The translations under genes were made by a program, and so were the position numbers. DNA of 64,000 nt. Source: Sorangium cellulosum. GTDB lineage: Bacteria; Myxococcota_A; Polyangia; Polyangiales; Polyangiaceae. Under the pieces are notes generated by a model. It worked only from the letters and a program-made list of their open reading frames with translations. It did no database searches and was not told where the DNA came from. Shown here one piece after another: positions 52,586 through 61,384 of this stretch. Numbering within the stretch: the first letter of the stretch is position 1; every line of letters starts with the position of its first letter. Location of the stretch: the NCBI RefSeq assembly GCF_002950945.1, contig NZ_CP012673.1, positions 8,942,501 to 9,006,500 on the forward strand, in the 5' to 3' direction.

Positions 52586-53577
52586 GCCTGCCCCTCGCCG
52601 CCGCGGCGGAAGAGCAGCGCGAGCAGGCCGAGGCCAGCGAGCGCGAGGAAGAAGGCCTGGACGTAGCTCATGGCCGCCGCGGCGCCGAGCCGGAAGTTCC
52701 GGAACCCCTCCTCGGCGATGTACATGATGGTGGTGCGGGTCTCGCTGCCAGGCCCGCCCCCGGTGACCAGGTAAGCCTGCCCGAACATGTTGGCCGAGCC
52801 GAGGAAGGTCACCATCACGACGAACACGAACACCGGCCTGAGCCCCGGCAAGGTGACGTGGCGGAGCTGCTGCCAGCGGCTGGCGCCGTCGATGCGCGCG
52901 GCGTCATAGAGCTCCCGGTGGATGTTCTGCAGCCCGGCCAGGTAGATCACGGCGTTGTAGCCGAGGGTCCACCACACGGTCATGCCCACGAGCGAGATCC
53001 ACACCCACGGGACCGCCGTGGTCCACCCCGTGTCCGAGGGGAAACCCAGCTTCCCCAGGAGGTGGTTGACCACGCCGATGTGGGGATCGAGCAGCAGCCG
53101 CCACATCAGGGCCACGACGGCCACGCCGAGCACGTAGGGCGCGAAGAACATGGCCCGGAAGAACGACCGGCCGGGAAAGCGCCGGTTGAGCGCGAGGGCG
53201 ACGAGCAGCGGGACGACCACCAGGACTGGCACGCTCAGCGCCGTGAAGATCGCGGTGGCCCGCAGCGACCTCCAGAAGTTGCCGCGGATCGGCGAGCCGG
53301 ACCGGAACAGATCCGCGTAGTTGCCGAGGCCCACCCAGGGCCGCTCGGGCAGGAACGGGTCCCAGTCGTGGAGGCTGATCCACACGCCGAGCAGGATCGG
53401 CGCCGCGACGAAGAGCGCGAACAGCGCGAGGTACGGCGCGAGCAGGAGGTAGGCAGTCCATTCCGGCGAGCGCGCGAGGCTGCGCCGGACGTGGGAGGCC
53501 CCGGGGGCGCTCTCGGGCGCCCCCTCCGCCGCCGCCGCCTGCCCGGGCTCCACGAGGGGCGCGTCGATCGAGGTCAC
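52582..53577 (-). CDS. Sugar ABC transporter permease (MalF type)
   Basis: An inner-membrane protein of 331 residues. After a 40-residue soluble N-terminus it has six helices (first near Y-L-L-L-A-P-Y-L-A-L-F). The EAA loop is Y-D-A-A-R-I-D-G-A-S, followed by L-P-G-L-R-P-V. The GTG start at 53577 overlaps the binding protein's stop (GTGA) and has GGGAGGG upstream. It pairs with the next gene to form the translocation channel. Confidence 0.92.
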   Translation of the reverse strand: MTSIDAPLVEPGQAAAAEGAPESAPGASHVRRSLARSPEWTAYLLLAPYLALFALFVAAPILLGVWISLHDWDPFLPERPWVGLGNYADLFRSGSPIRGNFWRSLRATAIFTALSVPVLVVVPLLVALALNRRFPGRSFFRAMFFAPYVLGVAVVALMWRLLLDPHIGVVNHLLGKLGFPSDTGWTTAVPWVWISLVGMTVWWTLGYNAVIYLAGLQNIHRELYDAARIDGASRWQQLRHVTLPGLRPVFVFVVMVTFLGSANMFGQAYLVTGGGPGSETRTTIMYIAEEGFRNFRLGAAAAMSYVQAFFLALAGLGLLALLFRRGGEGQA

Positions 53578-54944
53578 GAGGCCCTCCCGAACTTCCTCAG
53601 GTTGCTCGCGAGCAGCGCGTCGGCCTCGCGGGCGGCGCGGCGCAACGCCTCCCTCGGCGCGGCCCGCAGCAGCACGGCCTCGTTCACCGCGAGATCGAGG
53701 GTGGACGCCCGCACCGCGTCGATCCCGGCGATCGCCGGCGGGAAGTGCACATGCGGCAGCTGCGACTCGACGGTCGCCTGCTCGGTCATGCGCTGGAACG
53801 CGGCGCTCTCCCGCGCCTCGCGCCGCGCGGGCACCATGCCGGCCTCCGCCCATTCGAGGGAGTGCCGGCTGAGCCAGTCCAGGAAGACCACCGCGGCCGG
53901 CAGGCGGCGCTGGCCGGCCCGGGTCTGGCGGGGGATCACGAGGTGGTGCGCGTTGGCCCAGACCGCCGGCCGGTCGCCGAGGACGGGCACCGGGAGGACG
54001 CCCCACCGGAGCCCGGGGATCGCCTTGAAGGTGTTGATCATCCAGATACCGTTCCAGAGGAAGGCATTCCGGTTGTTCATGAAGGCGATGCTGTCGGCGT
54101 CCTGGCCGACGTCGCGCGGGCTGTAGCCCCGCCGGATCAGCTCGATCATGAACGAGAGCGCCTCGACGCCGGCCTCGCCGTCGAAGGTGGCCCGGGCGCC
54201 GTCCTCGGAGAACAGCGCCCCGCCGTGCTGCCAGAGCAGCGACTGGAACATCAGCCCTCCGGTGAACAGCCCCGGCGACACCCACGCGCCCTGGACGCCG
54301 CGCGCCTTGAGCTGCTCGAGCGCCGCGAGGTAGTCGCGCCGGGCGCGCGGCAGCGCCGCGTCGTCGAGGCCGGCGCCGGCCAGCACGGCGCGGTTGACAT
54401 AGAGGCCCAGCGGGTGGACATCGAGGGGAATGCCGTAGCGGCGGCCCCGGAACACGCCCGATTCCCAGAGCGTCCGGGTGAAATGGACGGCGCGGAGGCC
54501 GAGCGCCTCGGCCACCTCGTCGAGCGGGAGCACGGTGCGGTGGGCGGCCGCCGTGGCCAGCTGGTCCGCGTGCATGACGGCCACGTCGGGGCCATTGCCG
54601 CTGTCGACCGCGGCCGGGAGCTTCTGATAGAAGTCGCCCCAGCGCGTGACGCTCATCCGCACCGCGATGGTGTCGTGCTCGCGGTTGAACCGCTCGAGCA
54701 GCCGCTCCATCGGCGGCCGATCACCGCCGGTGAAGCCCGTCCAGAACGCGAGCTCGACGCGCGGGCCGGCGTAGCCGCGGCCGCCGCCCGCGGCGATGGC
54801 GGCCTGGTCGCGCACGTCGACCGGCTCGCCGCGACAGCCGAGCAGCAGCAGACCTGCAGTCGCCCCCGCGCCCGCGAGGAGCGCGCGACGGCGCGGCAGC
54901 CGCCCGATGTCTCCCTGTCTCTCCGGCGCCCGCGCCCTCTGCAT
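53574..54944 (-). CDS. Sugar ABC transporter substrate-binding lipoprotein
   Basis: A protein of 456 residues. A leader with R-R-R-A-L-L-A-G-A-G and lipobox L-L-G-C combines twin-arginine-like and lipoprotein features. The mature part follows the cluster B binding-protein fold: L-A-F-W-T-G-F-T-G-G-D near the start, P-D-V-A-V-M-H-A-D, Y-G-I-P-L-D-V-H-P and a late W-N-G-I-W. It should capture a sugar or oligosaccharide and deliver it to the two permeases. Start at 54944 is preferred over GTG at 54986 because GGAGGGG lies directly upstream. Confidence 0.9.
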   Translation of the reverse strand: MQRARAPERQGDIGRLPRRRALLAGAGATAGLLLLGCRGEPVDVRDQAAIAAGGGRGYAGPRVELAFWTGFTGGDRPPMERLLERFNREHDTIAVRMSVTRWGDFYQKLPAAVDSGNGPDVAVMHADQLATAAAHRTVLPLDEVAEALGLRAVHFTRTLWESGVFRGRRYGIPLDVHPLGLYVNRAVLAGAGLDDAALPRARRDYLAALEQLKARGVQGAWVSPGLFTGGLMFQSLLWQHGGALFSEDGARATFDGEAGVEALSFMIELIRRGYSPRDVGQDADSIAFMNNRNAFLWNGIWMINTFKAIPGLRWGVLPVPVLGDRPAVWANAHHLVIPRQTRAGQRRLPAAVVFLDWLSRHSLEWAEAGMVPARREARESAAFQRMTEQATVESQLPHVHFPPAIAGIDAVRASTLDLAVNEAVLLRAAPREALRRAAREADALLASNLRKFGRAS

Positions 54945-55592
54945 CTGCCCCTCCGCCCACGCGCCTCCGCTCACGCGATGATCCACGCACCATCACGGCG
55001 GAGGGCGCTCGCCGCGCCGCCTGTCGCCCGCGACCGAGCGGCGCCGCCGCACTCTCCCGGTCCCCCGGCTGCCACGGCGATTTACATCAATGTCCTCCAC
55101 CGTCCAGAGGAATATTCCCGGAGCGCATGGACGACCACGCGACTGTCCGAAGTTGCCTTGTTGTTCGTTCTTCGAGCTGGCGATTTTCTCCAGCAATCTC
55201 TTCGCGCGCCGAGGACCCGCCGATCGGACGGGTGTGTCCCCACGGTGAGTCGCCGCCCCTCCGGCTCGGCCGGGCCGGCTCACGCGGCGGCGGCGCGGCG
55301 GGGCCCCATGGCCGCGGGTGCCCGTGGGAGCGCGGCGCACACGCCGCCGTTCAGACCATGAAAGGTTGGCCTGGCCAGACCTGGCAACAAGATGTTGCTT
55401 TCATCAGGTCGTATGGTACCGCAGACGACAGCTTGAGCTTGCTTGGGGAGGACCTTGAGCACACGAACGAGCTGCCGTGGTGGCGCTCGAGTCGCTGGCC
55501 GGGCGCTGCCGCGAGCCCTCGTCCAGCGCGAGCGCTGCGCGGCCCGCGCCTACCGCGCGCGCGCCAGCGAAGAAAGGAACGGAGAAGAGCCC
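54945..55592. other. Divergent intergenic region, 648 bases
   Basis: The gap lies between the leftward ABC operon and the rightward cytochrome P450. Bases 55080-55210 and 55370-55440 are relatively AT-rich (for example TTTACATCAATG and TTGCTTTCATCAGG) and probably hold the promoters. Frames crossing the region are low-complexity or shadow frames; no gene is supported. Confidence 0.4.
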
Positions 55593-56810
55593 ATGACCTA
55601 CACCTACAGCCTCCTCACGCCCGAGGTCATCGACAACCCCTATCCGCGGTACGCCGAGCTCCGCGAGAAGGCGCCGGTGTGCCAGGTTGAGCCGAACGGC
55701 TTCTGGGCGGTGAGCCGTTACGAGGACGTCGTCCATGTCCTGAAGCACCCCGATCTCTTCTCCTCCGACACCCTCGTGGCGAGGATGAGCACGCAGGACG
55801 AGCGGCTCCAGCGCGAGCCGCTCGTCTTCAGCGACATCAACGTCCTCATGAGCGATCCGCCGGTCCACGGCAGGGTGCGCCAGCTGATCACCGGCGCGTT
55901 CACCCCGAGGGCGATCGCGCGGCTCGAGCAGCGGGTCCGTGCGATCGCGGTCGAGCACATCGATCGGATGCTCGCGAAGGACAGCGTCGACCTGATGGAG
56001 GACCTGGCCGTGCCGTTGCCGGTCACGATCATCGCCGAGATGCTCGGCGTGGATCCGTCGCTCCGCGCGGACTTCAAGCGCTGGTCCGACGAGAGCGTGG
56101 GCACGCCGCCGGGCCAGCTCCCCGACGAGGTGGTGGAGCGCGTCCTCCGGAGCCGCCGCGAGATGCGCGCTTACTTCCTCGAGATGATCGCGGCGCGGAA
56201 GCGGCAGCCGCGCGAGGATCTCATCAGCGACCTCCTCCGCGGGGAGGTGGAGTACGGCGAGCTCAAGGAAGACGACGTGCTCGGCATGGTGGTCCTCCTG
56301 CTCGTCGCGGGCAACGAGACCACGACCAACCTCATCGGCAATGGCACCCTCGCGCTCCTCGAGAATCCGGACGCCCTGCGCCACCTCCGCGACGAGCCCG
56401 CCCTGATCCCGGGCTTCATCGAGGAGGTCCTCCGGTACGACAGCCCCGCGCAGCTGCTGATGCGGCAGACGACCCAGGACGTGACCCTCTCCGGCGTCAC
56501 GATCCCGAAGGGCGCGGTCGTCCTGCCGATCATCGCCTCGGCGAACCGGGATCCTGCGCAGTTCCCGGATCCCGACCGATTCGACATCACCCGGGAGCAG
56601 CGCGGCAGCGTGGGCTTCGGCCACGGCATCCACTTCTGCGTCGGCGCGCCCCTCTCCCGGCTCGAGGGCAAGATCGCCTTCGAGGAGCTCCTCCGGCGGC
56701 TGCCGCCCTTCTCGCGCGAGCCCGGGCCGCTCGCGTGGCGCGCGATGTTCAGCCTGCGCGGGCTGAAGAGCCTGCCCCTGCGCCTCGACCGGTCCGAGCG
56801 CGCCGCGTGA
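55593..56810 (+). CDS. Cytochrome P450
   Basis: A soluble class I bacterial P450 of 405 residues. The I-helix oxygen site reads A-G-N-E-T-T (239-244), the K-helix E-x-x-R is E278-V-L-R281, and the haem loop is G-F-G-H-G-I-H-F-C-V-G with Cys349 as the axial thiolate. It should hydroxylate a small molecule using electrons from a ferredoxin pair not encoded nearby. GGAG precedes the ATG. No biosynthetic cluster adjoins, so it is an orphan. A terminator-like hairpin follows the stop. Confidence 0.95.
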   Translation: MTYTYSLLTPEVIDNPYPRYAELREKAPVCQVEPNGFWAVSRYEDVVHVLKHPDLFSSDTLVARMSTQDERLQREPLVFSDINVLMSDPPVHGRVRQLITGAFTPRAIARLEQRVRAIAVEHIDRMLAKDSVDLMEDLAVPLPVTIIAEMLGVDPSLRADFKRWSDESVGTPPGQLPDEVVERVLRSRREMRAYFLEMIAARKRQPREDLISDLLRGEVEYGELKEDDVLGMVVLLLVAGNETTTNLIGNGTLALLENPDALRHLRDEPALIPGFIEEVLRYDSPAQLLMRQTTQDVTLSGVTIPKGAVVLPIIASANRDPAQFPDPDRFDITREQRGSVGFGHGIHFCVGAPLSRLEGKIAFEELLRRLPPFSREPGPLAWRAMFSLRGLKSLPLRLDRSERAA

Positions 56811-56831
56811 CGTGACCCCTCAGCGCAGGAA

Positions 56832-56877
56832 GGGAGGTGACTCGAGGAGGCCTCGCACCTCCAGGGCGTCACCTCCC
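56832..56877 (+). terminator. Nested hairpin after the P450 gene
   Basis: GGGAGGTGAC (56832-56841) pairs perfectly with GTCACCTCCC (56868-56877). The loop contains a second stem, CGAGG-AGG-CCTCG (56843-56855). It starts 22 bases after the P450 stop. There is no T-run, as is usual in very GC-rich genomes. Confidence 0.6.
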
Positions 56878-56898
56878 CGCTCCCCGCAGTGGACCTGT

Positions 56899-56960
56899 GC
56901 CAGCGTGCCAGCGTGCCAGCGTGCCAGCGTGCCAGCGTGCCAGCGTGCCAGCGTGCCAGC
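56899..56960. repeat. 8-bp microsatellite (GCCAGCGT)
   Basis: About 7.75 uninterrupted copies of the 8-base unit lie between the P450 terminator and the promoter zone of the next lipoprotein. The unit is not a multiple of three and the block is outside genes. Perfect copies imply recent expansion or active slippage. Confidence 0.95.
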
Positions 56961-57220
56961 ACGTCCGCCTTGCTCCCCGAACCGTCCCCGTGAGCACGCC
57001 GCGCGAGGCGCCCTGGCCCACCGGTCCGCACTCGGCATTGGCACAAAACGGCTGAGCCATATTGCGCCAGATCGCGGATTGGTCACAAAAATGAAGTGCG
57101 CAGAGTGGGGATCCGCTCTGGTCCGCCGATTGCTCTTTTGCGGTGCACCCACGCCGGACCGGCAGCGGACTTGGCTCACGCGGCCGCCGGTGCCGAGTGG
57201 GAACTTAAAGGGGAACTAGC

Positions 57221-57916
57221 ATGAACAAGATGATCAGGGGTTTTGGGTTGTTGGCGGCGGCCGGTGCGTTCTTCACGGCGGGGCTCAGCGGTTGCAGCTC
57301 GCAAGGTGGCGAGAGCACGTCAGAGGTCGGATCCATCAGCCTGCCGCTCGCGGCAAACGCGCCGTCCGGGGTGCGCTATCAGCTTCGCAACGCCACGTTC
57401 GATATCAGGAACCGCGACTACTACTATGGCGGGGTGGGCGGGTCGGGCGGAGGATACAATTACGGCGGCTGGGATGGAGGCCAGGAGGTGGTGACGGTCA
57501 ACTCGGAGGACCATGATCCCAACGCCAGCGCCATCCTCGTCGATCTGGAGCGAGGCCGGTACCAGGTCACGCTGCGTCCGGGCTGGAGCTTCCAGAAGGT
57601 CGAGGAGGACGGCACGAAGACGAACGTGGAGGCCACGCTGCTGTCGGCCTCGACGGTGTACATCCGCGTCTCGCCGCACTCCACGAGCTGGGCCCAGTAC
57701 AACTTCGGTATCGGGGACAGCTCGCTGTGGCTCAACGGCAAGGTGAACCTCGACATCAACGTCTACGATGATCCGGACCAGTACTACGGTTACGGCGGAT
57801 ACGGAGGCGAGGGCGGCGGCGGCGGCGTCGGAGGGAGCGGAGGATTCACTAGCACAGGGGTCGGAGGGGCCGGAGGCGCCGGAGGCGCCGCAGGGGTCGG
57901 AGGCAGCGACTGGTAG
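57221..57916 (+). CDS. Gly-rich lipoprotein, DUF4382-like in style
   Basis: A 231-residue lipoprotein. The signal peptide ends L-S-G-C-S (Cys25). A beta-rich domain (about 35-195) includes Y-Q-L-R-N-A-T-F-D-I-R, V-D-L-E-R-G-R-Y-Q-V-T-L and V-Y-I-R-V-S. It resembles secreted immunoglobulin-like lipoprotein domains, but I cannot name the family with certainty. Two Gly/Tyr-rich stretches interrupt it and the C-terminus is a Gly-Gly-Ala tail, unusual because such tails are normally linkers near the N-terminus. AAAGGGGAAC precedes the ATG. A strong hairpin follows the stop. Confidence 0.75.
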   Translation: MNKMIRGFGLLAAAGAFFTAGLSGCSSQGGESTSEVGSISLPLAANAPSGVRYQLRNATFDIRNRDYYYGGVGGSGGGYNYGGWDGGQEVVTVNSEDHDPNASAILVDLERGRYQVTLRPGWSFQKVEEDGTKTNVEATLLSASTVYIRVSPHSTSWAQYNFGIGDSSLWLNGKVNLDINVYDDPDQYYGYGGYGGEGGGGGVGGSGGFTSTGVGGAGGAGGAAGVGGSDW

Positions 57917-57938
57917 AGCCCCGAGGGGCCCAGCAGCG

Positions 57939-57970
57939 CAGGAGTCCGGCCATCCCAGGCCGGACTCCTG
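57939..57970 (+). terminator. 13-bp perfect hairpin
   Basis: CAGGAGTCCGGCC (57939-57951) and GGCCGGACTCCTG (57958-57970) are perfect reverse complements with a six-base loop, 23 bases after the lipoprotein stop. The stem is strong; no T-run follows. Confidence 0.75.
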
Positions 57971-58079
57971 GCGGGCGGAGGCTCCACCGGCGAAGTCGAC
58001 CCCCTGCACAATTTTTACGCAGCGCGTCAATCCGCGTGCGCCTTGATCAATCGAGCGCGTTACGGGAATAGTTGCCACC

Positions 58080-59312
58080 ATGTGGAACTCTTCGCGATCG
58101 CGCCGTCTTAATAATTTTCCTTCGTCATCGTCACGGGTGTTCGGTGCGCTGTTCTTGTTAGGCGCCCTACACTTCAGCGGTTGTAGTGATGATGGCGGCG
58201 GGGGTGGCTCCGACGGCAGCGGTGGCCAGCCGACGGCGAGCGGCAGCGGCACGTCCGGAAGTGTCACCTCCGGCGATCCGGGCGGCACGACCTCGACGTC
58301 GGCGACCGGGGGCACCGGCGGATCGGGCACCGGCACCGGCGGCAACGACGCGGCGGGTGGTGGAGGATCGGATCCTGTAGGACCGGCGGTCGATTCCGGC
58401 CTTCCGACGCCGCCCGGCGCCGGCGACGTCGCGAAGCCGTCCGGCGCGCCCGGCGGGTTCAAGGTCATCGACTGGGCCGGCTTCGCGGGCGCCGTGTCGT
58501 ACTCCTTCGACGACTCGAACTCGAGCCAGATCCAGAACTACGACGCGCTGAACGCGCTCGGCGTGCCGTTCACCTTCTACCTCCAGACCGGCAAGAACGA
58601 ATCGAACGATCCGGTGTGGCAACGCGCGCTGACGGACGGGCACGAGCTCGGCAACCACACGAAGAGCCACAGCAGCGAGGACAACGGCTCCGATACGGAC
58701 GCCGCGACGCAGTTCATCGAGGACAAGTTCGGCGTCAGGCCGTGGACGATGGCGGCTCCGAACGGCTCGTCGGTGTACACGGGCATCGCCCGGACTCGCT
58801 TCCTCATCAATCGCGGCGTGTCCAACGCCCTGATCGCCCCGAACGACAACACCGATCCGTTCACGCTTCCCAGCTACATTCCCCCGACCGGCGCCTCCGC
58901 GTCGGTGATGGACGAGCAGGTCACGAGCGCGCGGACGGCCAAGAGGTGGCGCACCTTCTGCATCCACGGCTTCAACGGCGGCAGCGACGGCGCCTATCAG
59001 CCCATCGCGCTCCAGGCCTTCGTCGATCACGTCGAGCACGTCAAGGATCTCGGCGACGTGTGGATCGACAGCATCGTCAACATCGGCGCCTACTGGCTCG
59101 GCCAGAAGGCCGTCAGCTCCGTCACCGGCACGCAGGCCGGCGGCGGAACGACCTGGACGTGGCAGCTCCCCGCCAACTTCCCGCCCGGCAAGTACGTGCG
59201 CGTGACGGTCACCGGCGGCACGCTCACGCAGAACGGCGTCGCGCTCCCCTGGAATCCGCACGGCTACTACGAAGTGGCGCTCGACCCGAAGTCCGTCACG
59301 CTGTCGCCGTGA
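58080..59312 (+). CDS. Secreted polysaccharide deacetylase (CE4) lipoprotein
   Basis: The 410 residues open with a signal peptide ending F-S-G-C-S (Cys35), then a 90-residue Gly/Ser/Thr linker. The NodB-type domain (about 130-340) shows motif 1 A-V-S-Y-S-F-D-D (general base and metal Asp) and motif 2 H-E-L-G-N-H-T-K-S-H (the two metal His). A C-terminal beta-sandwich (about 345-410) may bind polysaccharide. It should remove acetyl groups from chitin, peptidoglycan or exopolysaccharide on the cell surface. The start has no clear ribosome binding site. Confidence 0.9.
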   Translation: MWNSSRSRRLNNFPSSSSRVFGALFLLGALHFSGCSDDGGGGGSDGSGGQPTASGSGTSGSVTSGDPGGTTSTSATGGTGGSGTGTGGNDAAGGGGSDPVGPAVDSGLPTPPGAGDVAKPSGAPGGFKVIDWAGFAGAVSYSFDDSNSSQIQNYDALNALGVPFTFYLQTGKNESNDPVWQRALTDGHELGNHTKSHSSEDNGSDTDAATQFIEDKFGVRPWTMAAPNGSSVYTGIARTRFLINRGVSNALIAPNDNTDPFTLPSYIPPTGASASVMDEQVTSARTAKRWRTFCIHGFNGGSDGAYQPIALQAFVDHVEHVKDLGDVWIDSIVNIGAYWLGQKAVSSVTGTQAGGGTTWTWQLPANFPPGKYVRVTVTGGTLTQNGVALPWNPHGYYEVALDPKSVTLSP

Positions 59313-59439
59313 CACGAGCCGCCCGGCGCTGCGCCATCCCCGGCGCGGCTCCGGGCGGACCCGCCCCCCGGTCGCGCACCGGCCCCGCCCTTCCGCACGA
59401 ATGATCTGTCGTTTCCGAGCGAGCGAGAACGGATAACGT

Positions 59440-60351
59440 TCAGCGCGCTGGTCCTCGTCCGTTGTCGAGCCAGCTGGAGATTTCCTTCCGCGGCTCCGCC
59501 TCGTTCTCGAGCAGCTCCCTCAACCTCGCCTCGAAGGACACGGGCGGCCGCCCGAGGACCGCCCCGAGCAGCGGATCCACGAGGGACGCCTCGCCCGCCT
59601 CCAGCGCCGGATACGTGGACGCCCAGAACCTCGCGACATCTCCATGCGCGCTGTTTCGACGCACGAACTCGTCTCGGCTCACCACCGAGAAACGTATCTC
59701 GCGGTCGAGGATCGACGAGATGAGCGCGGTCGTCTGCTCCAGCGTGTACACCTCTGGCCCAGCGAGGGTGATCGTCTCGCCTTCGTATCCGCTCCCTGCG
59801 ATGATCCTCGCCGTCGCCTCTCCGAGGTCGTCCCGCGCAGCCCAGGCGACCCCGCCGTCGCCCGGCACGATCACCTCGTCGTGTCCGGCGCCGAAGAACC
59901 CGAGAAATACTGGGTAGCTCTCCATGTAGACGCCTTCTCGAACGATCGTGTAGGTGACCCCACGCGATCTCAGGTAGGCCTCCGTGTCGAGGTGCGCCCT
60001 CATCACGGCTGCCTTGCTCTCCTGTCCGAAGGCGAGGGAGGTGTAGTAGATGTGCCTCACCCCCGCCTTCACCGCCGCGTCGATCGCGTTCTTGTGGGAC
60101 GTGACCCGCAGCTCGTCGGAGAAGGACGGATGAGAGACGATCAGCAGCTTGTCGCCACCTCGGAACGCGTCTTCCAGGGAGCTGGGATCGGTATAATCTC
60201 CTGCCCGCACCTGCACTCGCGTCTTCTCGATCTCCTCGCGAGCCAGGCGGTTGTGCAAGGAGACGAGGATCTCGGAGGGGGGGACGAGCTTGAGGATGTG
60301 CTTGAGGACGGACGAGCCGAGGTGCCCGGTGACGCCAGTGAGGATGATCAT
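59440..60351 (-). CDS. NmrA/SDR-type NAD(P)-binding protein
   Basis: A 303-residue atypical short-chain dehydrogenase. The dinucleotide loop is T-G-V-T-G-H-L-G at residues 5-12; D-Y-T-D-P-S-S-L-E-D-A-F marks the next conserved site and Y-Y-T-S-L-A-F follows near 101. The Y-x-x-x-K dyad of classical reductases is absent, as in NmrA-like sensors and quinone reductases (QOR2 group). It may sense redox cofactors rather than catalyse. TAGACT lies seven bases before the ATG. It follows the AraC gene on the same strand by 82 bases. Confidence 0.87.
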   Translation of the reverse strand: MIILTGVTGHLGSSVLKHILKLVPPSEILVSLHNRLAREEIEKTRVQVRAGDYTDPSSLEDAFRGGDKLLIVSHPSFSDELRVTSHKNAIDAAVKAGVRHIYYTSLAFGQESKAAVMRAHLDTEAYLRSRGVTYTIVREGVYMESYPVFLGFFGAGHDEVIVPGDGGVAWAARDDLGEATARIIAGSGYEGETITLAGPEVYTLEQTTALISSILDREIRFSVVSRDEFVRRNSAHGDVARFWASTYPALEAGEASLVDPLLGAVLGRPPVSFEARLRELLENEAEPRKEISSWLDNGRGPAR

Positions 60352-60358
60352 GGCGGAG

Positions 60359-60364
60359 AGTCTA
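60359..60364 (-). promoter_or_regulatory. TAGACT -10 element, predicted leaderless start
   Basis: On the minus strand TAGACT is followed by CTCCGCC and the ATG at 60351. No Shine-Dalgarno is present. It would allow the NmrA-like gene to be expressed separately from the AraC gene. Confidence 0.5.
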
Positions 60365-60433
60365 GGGTCGCGCCCGGGGGCGCGGCGAGGGCGAGGGCTG
60401 CGCTTCTCTTGCCAGATCCTGCGATCCGGCGCG

Positions 60434-61384
60434 CTACAGCTTCCGGAGCCGCTCCGCGTAGTCGCCCGGCGAGGCGCCGAAGCAGCGCTTGAAGTCGCGG
60501 GTGAAGTGCGAGGCGCTCTCGTACCCGGCGCGCTGCGCGACCTCGCTCGCGCGCAGGCCGGAGAGCAGGAGGGTCCGCGCGTGCTGCAGGCGCAGCTCTT
60601 TCAGGTAGCGCATCGGAGAGACGCGAGCGACGGCGCGGAATCGATGGGCGAAGTGCGAAGGGCTCATGGCGACGTGCCGCGCCACCTCCTCCACGGACAG
60701 CGGCCGCTCGACGTTCGCGCGCAGGAAGCGCATCGCCGCCTGGATCTTGTCCGCGTCGCGATCGCGCCTCACGGCGCTTCGGACCATCGCGGCGGCCTCC
60801 GAGCGGAGCAGGCGAAAGACGAGCTCTTCCAGCGCCAGGGGAGCGACGATCCGGCGCTCCACCGGGTCGCGGACCGCGCGCAGCAGCCGGACCACGGCGT
60901 CCTCGATCGGCGTGTCGAGGTCCGAGACGAGGGCCATCGCCGCGTCGGCCGCAGGCTCGGCGCTCGCGTCGGCCAGCGCGAGCAGCATCCTGGCGATGGC
61001 GTCCGGCGGAATCTCGAGGCTCATGGCGAGGTATGGAGAGGTGCTGTCGGCCTCCATCACCGCTTCCTCGAAGACCACCTCCCTCGCCACGACGGCATAG
61101 CGCGATGCGTCGTACTCGATCTCGTGCTCGCTGAATCGCGCGGTCGTCCTGCCCTGGCCGACCACCGTGAGCGTCGGACCGAGGGCATGCAGGCCCGGAC
61201 AGGTCGAAGGGCGCGACACACGGACGAATCTCAGGCCGGGGAACGCCGCGTCCGTGCATCCTTCGGCTTCCGCCTGGCTGGCGATGAGCGCCGAGCGCTC
61301 GCCGGCTGGCACCCCACGGTGGAGCCCTGCGGCATGCGGGCCCTCGGGCCCGTGCCGGAGCCGAGCCTTGGATCGTTGCAGCAT
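60434..61384 (-). CDS. AraC-family transcriptional regulator
   Basis: A protein of 316 residues. The N-terminal AraC_N-type cupin part (about 25-190) begins F-P-G-L-R-F-V-R. The C-terminal 100 residues hold two helix-turn-helix units: P-L-S-V-E-E-V-A-R-H-V-A-M-S-P-S-H-F and L-R-A-S-E-V-A-Q-R-A-G-Y-E-S-A-S-H-F-T-R, ending in the usual F-G-A-S-P-G-D-Y. It should activate genes in response to a small ligand, probably including the adjacent NmrA-like gene. Start at 61384 has TACGCT six bases upstream. Confidence 0.92.
   Translation of the reverse strand: MLQRSKARLRHGPEGPHAAGLHRGVPAGERSALIASQAEAEGCTDAAFPGLRFVRVSRPSTCPGLHALGPTLTVVGQGRTTARFSEHEIEYDASRYAVVAREVVFEEAVMEADSTSPYLAMSLEIPPDAIARMLLALADASAEPAADAAMALVSDLDTPIEDAVVRLLRAVRDPVERRIVAPLALEELVFRLLRSEAAAMVRSAVRRDRDADKIQAAMRFLRANVERPLSVEEVARHVAMSPSHFAHRFRAVARVSPMRYLKELRLQHARTLLLSGLRASEVAQRAGYESASHFTRDFKRCFGASPGDYAERLRKL

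Noticed and set aside
56899..56960. Possible CRISPR array
   Set aside because: The unit is only 8 bases, with no spacers and no cas genes. It is a simple microsatellite.
57040..57060. TGGCAC...GC resembling a sigma-54 promoter
   Set aside because: The GG-to-GC spacing is nine bases rather than ten and the -12 part lacks TTGC.
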